Shown here: piece after piece, positions 17,186 to 26,605 of the stretch
Position numbering within the stretch: position 1 is the stretch's first letter
Layout of the letters: every line of letters starts with the position of its first letter
Assembly (NCBI GenBank): GCA_946407725.1
Contig: CAMJPM010000022.1
Span: forward strand, 1-40,719
Length of the DNA: 40,719 bases
Reading direction: 5' to 3'
Source of the DNA: an uncultured Lachnospiraceae bacterium
GTDB taxonomy: Bacteria > Bacillota > Clostridia > Lachnospirales > Lachnospiraceae
The notes under the pieces: model-generated
Told to the model about the DNA's origin: nothing
The model's input: the letters and a program-made list of their open reading frames with translations, nothing else
Database searches by the model: none
Position numbers and translations under genes: made by a program

Positions 17186-17647
17186 GTGCTGAAAGATAAA
17201 TTCCGACAATTTATGTCAGGCAGATACGGCCATGATGACATGTCCCTGAAAATTCTTATTGTAGCCGGGATATGTCTTCTTTTTGCGGCTTTATCCAGAA
17301 ACAGGAATGCCGCCACCTTTTTTGTGTTCGTACTTATTGTACTGGTGGGCTGGAGCCTGTTTCGGATGCTGTCAAAAAACATCAGCGCCAGGGAGAGAGA
17401 GAACATGATTTTTAAAAACCTTACCGGCGGAGTTTCGGACAGATCCAGGCCCTTTGTGAAGAGCATGAAGGAATGGTGGGGAAACATAAAGAGCATAAAG
17501 CCCTTTCAGAATAAAAAGACCTACGGGCTGAAAGCCTGTCTTTTCAAGTGTCCCGGCTGCGGAGTGGAAGTAAAGGTCCCTGCCAATAAGGGAAGGATAA
17601 TGGTAAAATGTCCCAGATGCAAAAAAGAATTTGAGAGGATGAGCTGA
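17186..17647 (+). CDS. Zinc-ribbon membrane protein of unknown function
   Basis: The 153-residue protein has an N-terminal RQFMSGRYG segment, two close hydrophobic helices (about 22-60), a basic linker and a C-terminal zinc ribbon (FKCPGCGVEVKVPANKG, VKCPRCKKEF). Small proteins of this layout are common in Lachnospiraceae, but I know of no assigned function. Translation appears to start at GTG 17186. The stop overlaps the ATG of the sortase gene by one base (TGATG), so the two are probably translationally coupled. Confidence 0.78.
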   Translation: MLKDKFRQFMSGRYGHDDMSLKILIVAGICLLFAALSRNRNAATFFVFVLIVLVGWSLFRMLSKNISARERENMIFKNLTGGVSDRSRPFVKSMKEWWGNIKSIKPFQNKKTYGLKACLFKCPGCGVEVKVPANKGRIMVKCPRCKKEFERMS

Positions 17648-18441
17648 TGAAAAAGCGTTCCGCCGCAAGGCTCATTGCCTTTCTCATATTTGCGGCCTGT
17701 GCCGTATATCTTGGGTTCTATTTATATAATGCGGGAGCAAATTCCGATATGTCCGGGAAGATGGCGGACACGGCCGAAAATGTGTTTTTTGACAAAAACC
17801 AGGGCAGCGAGTTGGTACAGGTGACGGACGGCAGCGGGCAGGAGAGGAGCCTTATGATCCTTGGCCAGTACCAGAAGCTTTATGACCAGAATAAGAACCT
17901 GACGGGGTGGCTTAAGATCAAAGGCACGGATATTGATTATCCGGTTATGAAATCCTTAAACGGAAACGGTGAATTCTATCTGGATCACAATTTCAAGGGT
18001 GAAGAGGACAGGAACGGAACCCTTTTCATGGATGATCTCTGTGATATAGTAAAGCCTACGGAAAACTTCATTATTTACGGGCACAATATGAAGTCCGGGC
18101 AGATGTTCGGGAGTCTTGACAGGTATAAATCAAAGGATTTTTACGATAAGCACCAGATAGTGCAGTTTGACTCCATATATGAGACCGGCACATATCAGGT
18201 GATGATGGCCTTTCAGTCCCATGTATATGAGGAAAATATCATTGCTTTTAAGTATTATCAGTTTATAGATCCCGCCTCTGAAAAGGAATTCAATTCAGGT
18301 ATGAATGAAATGAAGGCTGTTGCCCTCTATGATACCGGGGTCACCGCAAAATACGGGGACAACCTTTTATTCCTGTCCACCTGTGATTATGATGAGCAGA
18401 ACGGAAGGTTCGTGGTGGTTTGTAAAAAGCTTGAGGGATAA
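17647..18441 (+). CDS. srtB: Class B sortase
   Basis: This is a membrane-anchored transpeptidase that links proteins to the cell wall. The 264-residue protein has an N-terminal anchor (residues 9-28) and a sortase core with catalytic H146 (IIYGHNM), C246 (LSTCDY) and R254 (GRFVVV). The helix-containing insertion between strands 6 and 7 (around HVYEENIIAFKYYQF) is typical of class B. No gene in the window shows a clear C-terminal sorting signal followed by a hydrophobic tail, so its substrates are probably elsewhere. It follows the zinc-ribbon gene by a TGATG overlap. Confidence 0.93.
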   Translation: MKKRSAARLIAFLIFAACAVYLGFYLYNAGANSDMSGKMADTAENVFFDKNQGSELVQVTDGSGQERSLMILGQYQKLYDQNKNLTGWLKIKGTDIDYPVMKSLNGNGEFYLDHNFKGEEDRNGTLFMDDLCDIVKPTENFIIYGHNMKSGQMFGSLDRYKSKDFYDKHQIVQFDSIYETGTYQVMMAFQSHVYEENIIAFKYYQFIDPASEKEFNSGMNEMKAVALYDTGVTAKYGDNLLFLSTCDYDEQNGRFVVVCKKLEG

Positions 18442-18485
18442 GATCCGGACCCGTAAAGGGTGCGGACAGGCTTTGGAAAGAACAG

Positions 18486-21050
18486 ATGACAAAAGACGAA
18501 TTCAGACAGTTAACCGAAAATAACAGGATCTACCTGGACGGAGCCACCGGAAGCATGCTTCAGAAAAGAGGAATGGGCGCCGGTGTATGTCCTGATCTCT
18601 GGATATCGGAAAACCCGGAGGTTTTGATCAACCTGCAGCTTGAGTATCTCCGGGCAGGCTCCCGGATAGTCTATGCTCCCACCTTTACCGCAAACCGGAT
18701 AAAGCTAAAGGAATTCGGCCTTGAGGAGAGGCTGTATGAGTTAAACAGTATCCTTGTGGGAGAGTCAAAAACAGCAGTTAAAAGATTTCATGAGGAAAAC
18801 CCTGAAGCCCTGCCTGTGTTTGTGGCCGGGGACGTGACTATGACAGGAAAGTCCGTGGGGGCTGCAGGAGAGCTTGACTTTGAGGAACTGATCGATATCT
18901 ATAAGGAACAGACGGATGCACTTTGCAGGGCCGGAGCCGACCTCATTGTGGTGGAGACCATGATGAGCCTGCAGGAGACAAGAGCCGCAGTCATTGCCTG
19001 TAAGGAGGTCTGTGATCTTCCGGTAATGACCACCCTTACCTTTGAGGAATCCGGCAGGACACTGTACGGTACGGATTCCCTTACCGCGCTTATCACCCTG
19101 CAGGCACTGGGGGTTTCCGCCTTTGGGATAAACTGTTCCATGGGCCCGAAAGAGATGAAGGGCATGATAGCAGAGCTTAAGAGATATGCCCGGATCCCTG
19201 TCATATGTAAGCCCAATGCCGGCCTGCCCTATATGGATGAAAACGGTAATACGTCATACGCTCTGGATCCCGGGGGCTTTGCCCTGGAGATGGAGGAAAT
19301 AGCCCGCTCCGGTGCGGACATTATGGGAGGGTGCTGCGGCACTTCCCCGGAACATATCCGCGCACTTGTTGAACATACCGTAAATATTGAGCCGGAAAAC
19401 ACAGACAGACAGGATGATCTGTATATGCTCACAAGTGAGCGGCAGAATTTCTGCTTTGGTCTTGAGGACAGATTTTTCATAATCGGGGAGAGGATAAATC
19501 CCACCGGAAAGAAAGCCCTGCAGGAGGAGCTAAAAAAAGGTGTCTTTGACATGGTCACTTCCTTTGCGGAGGAGCAGGAGGAGACGGGAGCAAAGGTTCT
19601 GGATGTGAATATGGGAATGCCCGGGGTGGATGAAAAAGCCCTTATGCTCCGGGCCATAGATGAGGTTACGGGGGTGACAAATCTGCCCCTTTCAATAGAT
19701 ACCAGCCATGTGGATATAATGGAGACGGCGCTCCGTCTTTATCCCGGAAGAGCCCTTATGAACTCCGTTTCCCTGGAAGAGGCGAAATGCGTTCCCCTTC
19801 TCAGGCTTGCAAAAAAGTACGGGGCCATGTGCATATTGCTCCCCTTAAGCGATAAGGGGATACCCGAAAGCCTTGAAGAGAAAAAGGATATAATAAGGCA
19901 GCTTCTTGAGAGAGCGCTTGCAGCGGGATTAAGTAAAACCGATCTCGTGGTGGATGGTCTGGTAGGAACTGTGGGAGCCAATAAAATGGCTGCTCTTGAA
20001 ACACTGGAGACCATAAGGTACTGCAGGGAGGAGCTGGGAATCGCCACTGTCTGCGGTCTTTCCAATATTTCCTTTGGACTGCCGGAGAGGCTCTATGTAA
20101 ACTCCGCCTTTCTTACCATGGCCATAAACAGGGGACTTACCATGGCAATATGTAATCCCATGCAGGAGAGCATAAGGATAGCGGCTCTTACCGGAGATCT
20201 TCTTATGGGAAGGGAAGGCGCAGATCTTTCATATATAGAATTCATGTCCTCCATGGTTCCCGGGGACGGAGTTACAGGGCACAGTAAAATGGCTCCCGGG
20301 GACGGGGTTACAGGGCATAGTAAAAAGGTCTCTGGGGACGGGGTTACAGGGCACAGTAAAAAGGTCTCTGGGGACGGGACTGCCGGGTACAGTAAAGGGG
20401 ACGACCCGGTTTTTGAGGCGGTGCTGAAGGGGAAACGGGACGCAGCCCCGGAGGCTGTCAAAAAGGCCTTAAAAGAGGGTCTGGAACCCGGGGATATTTT
20501 GAATAACTCCCTGCTCCCCGCCATAAACAGGGTGGGAGAGCTTTTCGATAAAAAGAAGTATTTTCTGCCCCAGCTCATTGCCAGCGGCGAGGCCATGAAA
20601 AAGAGCATAGATGTGCTGGAACCCTATCTTAAGAAGGATAAGGATTCCGGTAAAGAAGCCCCGAAGGTAGTCATAGGAACAGTTGAGGGTGACATACATG
20701 ACATAGGGAAAAACCTGGTGGTGATGATGCTAAAAAACCATGGCTTTATGGTTTCAGATCTGGGAAAGGATGTTTCAAAGGAAGCCTTTTTAACGGCCGC
20801 AAGGGAGAATAACGCCGATATAGTTGCAATGTCGGCCCTTATGACAACCACCATGAAACAGATGAAGACAACAATAGAGCATCTCAAAGCCAACGGATAC
20901 GGCGGAAGCTTTATGATCGGGGGAGCGGTCATTACGGAGGGATATGCACGGGAGATCGGGGCTTTTTACTCAAAGGATGCGGCGGATGCGGTAAGGGTAG
21001 CAAAGAGCATTACAGCAGGAAACGCAGATAAGCGCCAGGAAACGTCCTGA
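18486..21050 (+). CDS. metH: Cobalamin-dependent methionine synthase without the activation domain
   Basis: MetH transfers the methyl group of 5-methyl-THF to homocysteine. Of the 854 residues, about 1-300 form the zinc/homocysteine domain (C217, C283, C284 in GINCSMG and GGCCGT). About 325-590 form the pterin-binding domain (GERINPTGKK, DVNMG). About 640-850 form the cobalamin cap and Rossmann domains with the Co-ligand His in GDIHDIGKN (about 738). The C-terminal SAM-dependent reactivation domain of E. coli MetH is absent, as in many anaerobes, which need a separate partner; none is in this window. A four-copy 12-residue repeat sits in the linker at about 590-638. The 3' end is partly duplicated beyond the stop. 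Confidence 0.96.
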   Translation: MTKDEFRQLTENNRIYLDGATGSMLQKRGMGAGVCPDLWISENPEVLINLQLEYLRAGSRIVYAPTFTANRIKLKEFGLEERLYELNSILVGESKTAVKRFHEENPEALPVFVAGDVTMTGKSVGAAGELDFEELIDIYKEQTDALCRAGADLIVVETMMSLQETRAAVIACKEVCDLPVMTTLTFEESGRTLYGTDSLTALITLQALGVSAFGINCSMGPKEMKGMIAELKRYARIPVICKPNAGLPYMDENGNTSYALDPGGFALEMEEIARSGADIMGGCCGTSPEHIRALVEHTVNIEPENTDRQDDLYMLTSERQNFCFGLEDRFFIIGERINPTGKKALQEELKKGVFDMVTSFAEEQEETGAKVLDVNMGMPGVDEKALMLRAIDEVTGVTNLPLSIDTSHVDIMETALRLYPGRALMNSVSLEEAKCVPLLRLAKKYGAMCILLPLSDKGIPESLEEKKDIIRQLLERALAAGLSKTDLVVDGLVGTVGANKMAALETLETIRYCREELGIATVCGLSNISFGLPERLYVNSAFLTMAINRGLTMAICNPMQESIRIAALTGDLLMGREGADLSYIEFMSSMVPGDGVTGHSKMAPGDGVTGHSKKVSGDGVTGHSKKVSGDGTAGYSKGDDPVFEAVLKGKRDAAPEAVKKALKEGLEPGDILNNSLLPAINRVGELFDKKKYFLPQLIASGEAMKKSIDVLEPYLKKDKDSGKEAPKVVIGTVEGDIHDIGKNLVVMMLKNHGFMVSDLGKDVSKEAFLTAARENNADIVAMSALMTTTMKQMKTTIEHLKANGYGGSFMIGGAVITEGYAREIGAFYSKDAADAVRVAKSITAGNADKRQETS
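20255..20397 (+). repeat. 36-bp tandem repeat inside metH
   Basis: The core GGGGACGG recurs at 20262, 20298, 20334 and 20370, an exact 36-bp period. The unit encodes (V/A)PGDGVTGHSKK-type 12-mers, the last copy being degenerate (SGDGTAGYSK). It lies between the pterin domain and the cobalamin cap, where a flexible linker is tolerated. The DNA resembles the GGGGACGG element found between genes elsewhere in the window. Confidence 0.92.
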
Positions 21051-21094
21051 AGGCGCAGGGATAACACCGTAGCAAAGAGCATTACAGCAGGAAA
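20997..21094 (+). repeat. 72-bp-period tandem duplication across the metH stop codon
   Basis: A 26-bp segment starting GTAGCAAAGAGC at 20997 is repeated at 21069. The 72-bp period is a multiple of three. Reading on from the TGA at 21048-21050 in the same frame stays open for 26 codons, including VAKSITAGN again, to a TAA at 21129-21131 that abuts the ilvB ribosome site. Confidence 0.85.
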
Positions 21095-21146
21095 TACCGC
21101 AGGAAACGGGGAAAAGGCTGACAAAGAATAAAGGAGCGTATTACAA

Positions 21147-22775
21147 ATGAATGGTGCTGACGCCATAGCAAAATGCCTGATAAAGGAGGGAGTGGACACC
21201 ATCTTCGGATATTCCGGAGTGGCCATTGATCCCTTCTGGAATAGTGTCGGAAAAGAAAAAATAAGGACGGTTTTGGTCCGTACCGAGCAGAATGCGGGAC
21301 ATGCCGCCAGCGGATATGCCAGAACCCTTGGAAAAACCGGGGTCTGTGCCGTGACCAGCGGTCCCGGGGCCACAAACCTTTTAACCGGAATAGCCACGGC
21401 CTATGCGGATTCCATTCCGCTGGTATGTATTACGGGACAGGTCAATACAGACCAGATAGGCTCTGATGTCTTCCAGGAGGTGGATGTGACCGGAGCCGCG
21501 GAATCCTTTGTTAAATACAGCTATCTCATACGGGATGTAAAGGATATACCAAGGATCATCCACGAAGCCTTTTTTGTGGCATCTACAGGAAGAAAGGGAC
21601 CGGTGCTTATCGACATCCCCTGTGACGTGCAGCTCCAGAAGATAGGGGACTTCGAGTATCCGGAAGAAGACCCGAAGATGCGCACCTATAAGCCCACCGT
21701 TAAGGGTAATACGGTACAGATAAAAAAGGTTATAAAGGTTTTGGAAAATGCCAAAAAGCCCCTTATAATCGCGGGGGGAGGAGTTTTTCTTTCAAACGCA
21801 AAAAAGGATCTCAGGGCCTTTGTGGAGAAGCATCAGATACCGGTGGTCTCCACCATGATGGGATTAGGAGTGCTGCCCACGGATCACCCCATGTACTACG
21901 GTATGGTGGGTAATAACGGTAATCAATACGCCAATCGCGCCATGAGGGAGTGCGATACCCTTCTCATGGTGGGGGCAAGGGTTGCGGACAGGGCAGTGGC
22001 TGCCCCCGACATGACCTTTGAGGGAAAGATTCTCATCCACATGGATGTGGATCCCGCGGAGATCGGAAAGAACGTGGGTCCCACCATTCCCATAGTCGGA
22101 GATATAAAACACATATTTGCGGATTTCATGGAAGAGGATTTTAAGGACAAACATGAGACCTGGGTGAATATGCTGGATCTCTACAGGGATTCCATGAAGG
22201 AGGAACACCATTCGGATCCGGAGTTCGTTAATTCCTGCGCCTTTGTAAGGAAGCTCTGCCATGAGATGAGGGATGACGCGGTTTATGTGGCGGATGTGGG
22301 ACAGAATCAGTTATTTTCCTGCAGGAACATCATCATGCGTGACAGGAATAAATTCTTTACCAGCGGCGGCATGGGAACCATGGGATACTCCATTCCGGCA
22401 GCCATGGGGGTAAAGGCTGCGGAGCGTGATACCCAGGTAATCGCGGTCTGCGGTGACGGTTCCTTCCAGATGTCCATGATGGAGCTTGCCACCATAAACC
22501 AGTATGATTTTCCGGTGAAGATAGTGGTGATGCGGAATGAGTATCTGGGGCTTGTGAGGGAGCATCAGCATTACAGCTATGATGATGATTACAACATGGT
22601 GTTTTTAGGAAAGGATCCCGATCTTTCAAAGATCGCCCAGGCTTACGGAATAGGATATTTAAGAGTTGAAAACATGGGTGAAGCGGATGAGAGGATAAAG
22701 GAATTCCTGTCGGATGACACTACGGTCATCATGGAGGTAATGGTGGATCCCATGGAAAATGTTTCGGAGAGGTAG
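21147..22775 (+). CDS. ilvB: Acetolactate synthase large subunit (divergent)
   Basis: This ThDP enzyme condenses pyruvate (or pyruvate and 2-oxobutyrate), the first common step of branched-chain amino acid synthesis. The 542 residues keep the activating glutamate (RTEQNAGHAASGYAR, E47), SGPGATN, TGQV and the ThDP/Mg motif (GDGSFQMSMMELAT). The normally conserved GYPGGA near residue 21 reads GYSGVA, and Arg-His-Glu reads Arg-Thr-Glu, so it is a divergent branch. Genes for two regulatory subunits and ilvC follow, which supports the assignment over other ThDP enzymes. AAAGGAG sits 10 nt before the ATG. Confidence 0.9.
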   Translation: MNGADAIAKCLIKEGVDTIFGYSGVAIDPFWNSVGKEKIRTVLVRTEQNAGHAASGYARTLGKTGVCAVTSGPGATNLLTGIATAYADSIPLVCITGQVNTDQIGSDVFQEVDVTGAAESFVKYSYLIRDVKDIPRIIHEAFFVASTGRKGPVLIDIPCDVQLQKIGDFEYPEEDPKMRTYKPTVKGNTVQIKKVIKVLENAKKPLIIAGGGVFLSNAKKDLRAFVEKHQIPVVSTMMGLGVLPTDHPMYYGMVGNNGNQYANRAMRECDTLLMVGARVADRAVAAPDMTFEGKILIHMDVDPAEIGKNVGPTIPIVGDIKHIFADFMEEDFKDKHETWVNMLDLYRDSMKEEHHSDPEFVNSCAFVRKLCHEMRDDAVYVADVGQNQLFSCRNIIMRDRNKFFTSGGMGTMGYSIPAAMGVKAAERDTQVIAVCGDGSFQMSMMELATINQYDFPVKIVVMRNEYLGLVREHQHYSYDDDYNMVFLGKDPDLSKIAQAYGIGYLRVENMGEADERIKEFLSDDTTVIMEVMVDPMENVSER

Positions 22776-22860
22776 TTTCGGACAGATAGTTTCGACAGTC
22801 CTAAGTATAAGGAACCGGAGGAATCCGGTGAGAGACAGAAAAGGAGCGGCATCAGCTGAT

Positions 22861-23340
22861 ATGAAAAAGATTTATTCAGTGCTGGTTGAGAACAGATCCG
22901 GTGTGCTTTCAAAGGTGTCAGGGCTTTTTGCCAGACGTACCTTTAATATAGATTCCCTTGCAGTGGGGGAAACGGAAGATAATAAGGTGTCCTGCATGAC
23001 CATCGTGTCCAGCGGTGACGACCGCACTCTGGAGCAGATCGAAAAACAGCTCAATAAAAAGCTGGATGTGATAAAGATAAAGACCTTCCAGGAGGAAGAA
23101 GCCATAAGCCGGGAGCTTGTGCTCATAAAGGTGAAATACAATAAGAGCAACCGCCGGGAGATAATGGAAACCTGTCAGGCCATGAAGGCCGATATAGTGG
23201 ACATGGGTAAATACCAGATGATGATACAGATCTGTGACACGCCCGAGAGAACCGGACTTTTTGTAAAGCTCTTAAAGGGCATAAGCATTGTGGAGCTTGC
23301 CCGCACCGGAACCCTGGCGCTTTCAAAGTGTGAGATATAG
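22861..23340 (+). CDS. ilvN: Acetolactate synthase small (regulatory) subunit, copy A
   Basis: An N-terminal ACT domain (KKIYSVLVENRSGVLSKVSGLFARRTFNIDSLAVG) and a C-terminal ALS_ss_C domain (RELVLIKVKY, IVELARTGTLAL) are both present. These are the parts that bind valine and stimulate the large subunit. From ATG 22861 it has 159 residues, normal for the family. A GTG at 22828 has a better placed GGAGGA 5 nt upstream and would add 11 residues, so the true start is uncertain. It lies about 85 bp after ilvB. Confidence 0.9.
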   Translation: MKKIYSVLVENRSGVLSKVSGLFARRTFNIDSLAVGETEDNKVSCMTIVSSGDDRTLEQIEKQLNKKLDVIKIKTFQEEEAISRELVLIKVKYNKSNRREIMETCQAMKADIVDMGKYQMMIQICDTPERTGLFVKLLKGISIVELARTGTLALSKCEI

Positions 23341-23423
23341 TGCTATAATAGACCGGATATCTAAATGCCAGGGTTTTAATACACCCTCAGCAGCAAGTGC
23401 TTCGGGCTGCTCTGAACAGTTAC
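23341..23423 (+). promoter_or_regulatory. Internal promoter and leader hairpin upstream of the small ORF
   Basis: TATAAT at 23344-23349 is preceded by TGC (extended -10), immediately after the ilvN-A stop. The -35 region is weak. The leader holds AGCAGC (23389-23394) pairing with GCTGCT (23406-23411) and a CTGAACAGTTAC motif at 23412-23423. This suggests that the small ORF, ilvN-B and ilvC can be transcribed separately from metH-ilvB. Confidence 0.5.
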
Positions 23424-23454
23424 AAATGATTATTTTTTGAAAGGAGGAATTGAT

Positions 23455-23640
23455 ATGCTTTCAAACGAAAAGGAATTGAACGTTAATTTGTTTGAAAGAC
23501 TTCATCTTTTGAAAAGGATCAAAAAGGTTGCAATTAAAGAAGGTGCAACGATTGAAGAAGTGATCGAAGCGATAGAAAGTGAAGAAGCGGATATCAATGA
23601 GATGCTGTATCAAAATCCTCCGCTGACGGATGGGAAATAA
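23455..23640 (+). CDS. Small protein of unknown function between two ilvN genes
   Basis: This 61-residue ORF has a very good ribosome site (AAGGAGG at 23441-23447, 7 nt before ATG 23455). It ends one base before the ATG of ilvN-B. The product is probably mostly helical and acidic at the C terminus (EGATIEEVIEAIESEEADI). It has no cysteines, signal peptide or membrane segment. I do not recognise it. Its codons are more A/T-rich than those of its neighbours, hinting at separate origin. The position suggests that it may be co-expressed with, and possibly act on, the acetolactate synthase subunits, but that is only inference. Confidence 0.7.
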   Translation: MLSNEKELNVNLFERLHLLKRIKKVAIKEGATIEEVIEAIESEEADINEMLYQNPPLTDGK

Positions 23641-23641
23641 G

Positions 23642-24160
23642 ATGAAGAAAAAAGTATTCCAGTTATTAGTTGACAATACCTCCGGTGTTTTGAGCCGGAT
23701 AGCCGGGCTTTTTGCCAGAAGAGGCTATAATATAGACAGTATCACCGCCGGTGTCACGGCAGATCCCAGGTTTACCAGGATAACCATTGTGACGGACGGG
23801 GATGATGAGATACTTGAGCAGATAGAAAAGCAGCTGGGCAAGCTTGTGGACGTCAGGGACATCAGGGTGCTTGAACCCGATAACTCCGTTTACAGGGAGC
23901 TCTGTATGATAAAGATAGAGGCGGATGCGAAGAGCCGTCAGGGGATCATTGCTCTTGCGGATGTATTCAGGGCAAGCGTGGTGGATGTGGCTCCGGATTC
24001 CCTTATTGCGGAGATCACGGGAAGCCAGTCCAAGATAAACGCATTTATAGATCTTTTATCTGATTTCAGGATACTTGAGATCGCCCGTACCGGAATAGCC
24101 GGGCTCCAGAGGGGAACAGAGGGGGTTATCTGGCTGGAGGAAGAGGATCCCAGATTTTAA
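23642..24160 (+). CDS. ilvN: Acetolactate synthase small (regulatory) subunit, copy B
   Basis: This second IlvN-type protein of about 172 residues has an ACT domain (KKKVFQLLVDNTSGVLSRIAGLFARRGYNIDSITAG) and a C-terminal domain ending in ILEIARTGIAGLQRG. It is closer to the common IlvN/IlvH consensus than copy A, and it carries a longer C-terminal tail. I chose ATG 23642, one base after the small ORF stop; the ATG at 23630 would overlap it. Having two regulatory subunits with one catalytic subunit suggests either differential feedback control or a second large subunit elsewhere in the genome. Confidence 0.9.
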   Translation: MKKKVFQLLVDNTSGVLSRIAGLFARRGYNIDSITAGVTADPRFTRITIVTDGDDEILEQIEKQLGKLVDVRDIRVLEPDNSVYRELCMIKIEADAKSRQGIIALADVFRASVVDVAPDSLIAEITGSQSKINAFIDLLSDFRILEIARTGIAGLQRGTEGVIWLEEEDPRF

Positions 24161-24215
24161 CTTTGCAGGACTTTAAGGCTCGCTCACCCGGATCAGACCC
24201 GGATCAGGCACATAG

Positions 24216-25325
<1,110 letters not shown>

Positions 25326-25351
25326 TAATGGATTTAATCCGGAAGATCATG

Positions 25352-25380
25352 CCCCGCAGCTAATGCTGCGGGGTATTTTA
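25352..25380 (+). terminator. Rho-independent terminator of the ilv operon
   Basis: CCCCGCAGC (25352-25360) pairs with GCTGCGGGG (25365-25373) around a TAAT loop and is followed by TATTTTA. It lies 27 bp after the ilvC stop and before the convergent cbiD end. Confidence 0.85.
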
Positions 25381-25413
25381 AGTGATAAGCCGATTGCTAT
25401 TGAGATCTTTCCC

Positions 25414-26490
25414 CTACCCGATCGGGGAATCATAGAGAACCCCGAAAACATTGGAAAAGATGATGAGACCGGTGTTAATGCCGCTGTCGTTATAAAGCCG
25501 GTTTTTCATATGAAAAAGAGCTTTTTTCCCGATATGGTCCATGGTTTCCTGAAGTATTCCCTTTTCCTTAAGGAGCCCCAGGGCTTCATCGGTTGAAATG
25601 CAGCCGGAAATACGTCTTAAAAGACCAATGTCGTCAGTAAAATTTAAGGCTGCAGAGGACAATATCTCCATCCGGCAGTCGCCTTCCCTGCTGTGCGTGT
25701 TCATGATCCCGCCGGCAAGCTTGACCAGCTTTCCGATGTGTCCGATGAGAAGTATCCTCTTAAAACCCTTTATTTTCCCTTCATCCAGGGCAATGCCGAT
25801 ATAGTTTGACGTGATCACAGCCTTATCAAGATCCAGATCCAGGTTTTCCTTAATAAAATCCCTGCCGTAATTTCCGGGAGTGAGGATAAGGGTGTCCTCC
25901 CCCGAAGAACGGTGGACGCTGATATCTGCTTTTATGGTTTCGATAACGGCCTCATTGCTCATGGGTTTAACAAGGCCGCTGCTCCCCAGGATCGAAATGC
26001 CGCCCTCGATCCCGAGCCGGGGGTTAAAGGTGCGTTTTGCTATCTCATCACCTCCGGGAGCGCTTATGAGGACACGGGCTCCGCCTTCAAAACCAAAGCT
26101 TTCAAATACCTCTTCAAGGGAAGACGTTATCATTTCCCGGGGAACCTTATTTATGGCAGCTTCTCCCGGAGGTACCGAAAGCCCGGGCTTTGTCACTCTT
26201 CCCACGCCTTCTCCGCCGTCTATTTCTATTCCCTTCTGATCCTTAAGGGTAACCTCGGAAAAGATGAGCATACCGTTTGTCACATCCGGGTCGTCGCCGG
26301 AATCCTTTTTTACCCCGCACTTTCCGTAGGTTTCATCAAATTCCGGACAGAGTATCTCCGTTCTTATCACCGTTCCGGAGGGAGTAAGCACCTCCCCATG
26401 GGATACAGCCTTCCTTAAAAAGATCATTTCCGCCGCTGCCCTGGAGGCTATGGCAGCGCAGGTGCCTGTTGTATAACCGTATTTCAGCAT
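25414..26490 (-). CDS. cbiD: Cobalt-precorrin-5B (C1)-methyltransferase
   Basis: CbiD methylates C-1 of the corrin ring in the anaerobic cobalamin pathway. The 358-residue protein has the diagnostic N-terminal GYTTGTCAAIASRAAA, a GEGVGRVTKPGLSVPPGEAAINKVPR segment in its first half, and a later ILLIGHIGKLVKLAGGIMNTHSREGDCR segment. No other cobalamin gene lies in the window, so it is isolated from the usual cbi cluster. The only visible local link is the cobalamin-dependent metH on the other strand. The ribosome site is weak. Confidence 0.93.
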   Translation of the reverse strand: MLKYGYTTGTCAAIASRAAAEMIFLRKAVSHGEVLTPSGTVIRTEILCPEFDETYGKCGVKKDSGDDPDVTNGMLIFSEVTLKDQKGIEIDGGEGVGRVTKPGLSVPPGEAAINKVPREMITSSLEEVFESFGFEGGARVLISAPGGDEIAKRTFNPRLGIEGGISILGSSGLVKPMSNEAVIETIKADISVHRSSGEDTLILTPGNYGRDFIKENLDLDLDKAVITSNYIGIALDEGKIKGFKRILLIGHIGKLVKLAGGIMNTHSREGDCRMEILSSAALNFTDDIGLLRRISGCISTDEALGLLKEKGILQETMDHIGKKALFHMKNRLYNDSGINTGLIIFSNVFGVLYDSPIG

Positions 26491-26513
26491 TCTTCGTTAT
26501 TTAAAAATAGCGT

Positions 26514-26605
26514 AAAGCTCATTGATCAGGAAGTCAATTAGAACCGTCCCCTGTGACTTAAAGCTCATTGATCAGGAAGTCAATTAGAACCGTCCCCTGT
26601 GACTT
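26514..26605. repeat. 46-bp tandem duplication carrying the GAACCGTCCCC element
   Basis: Two identical 46-bp copies at 26514-26559 and 26560-26605 run from AAAGCTCATTG to TGTGACTT. Each carries GAACCGTCCCCTGTGACTT, the reverse complement of a GGGGACGGTTC core. The second copy encodes the last residues and stop of the alpha/beta hydrolase (tail VTGDGSN). Confidence 0.95.
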
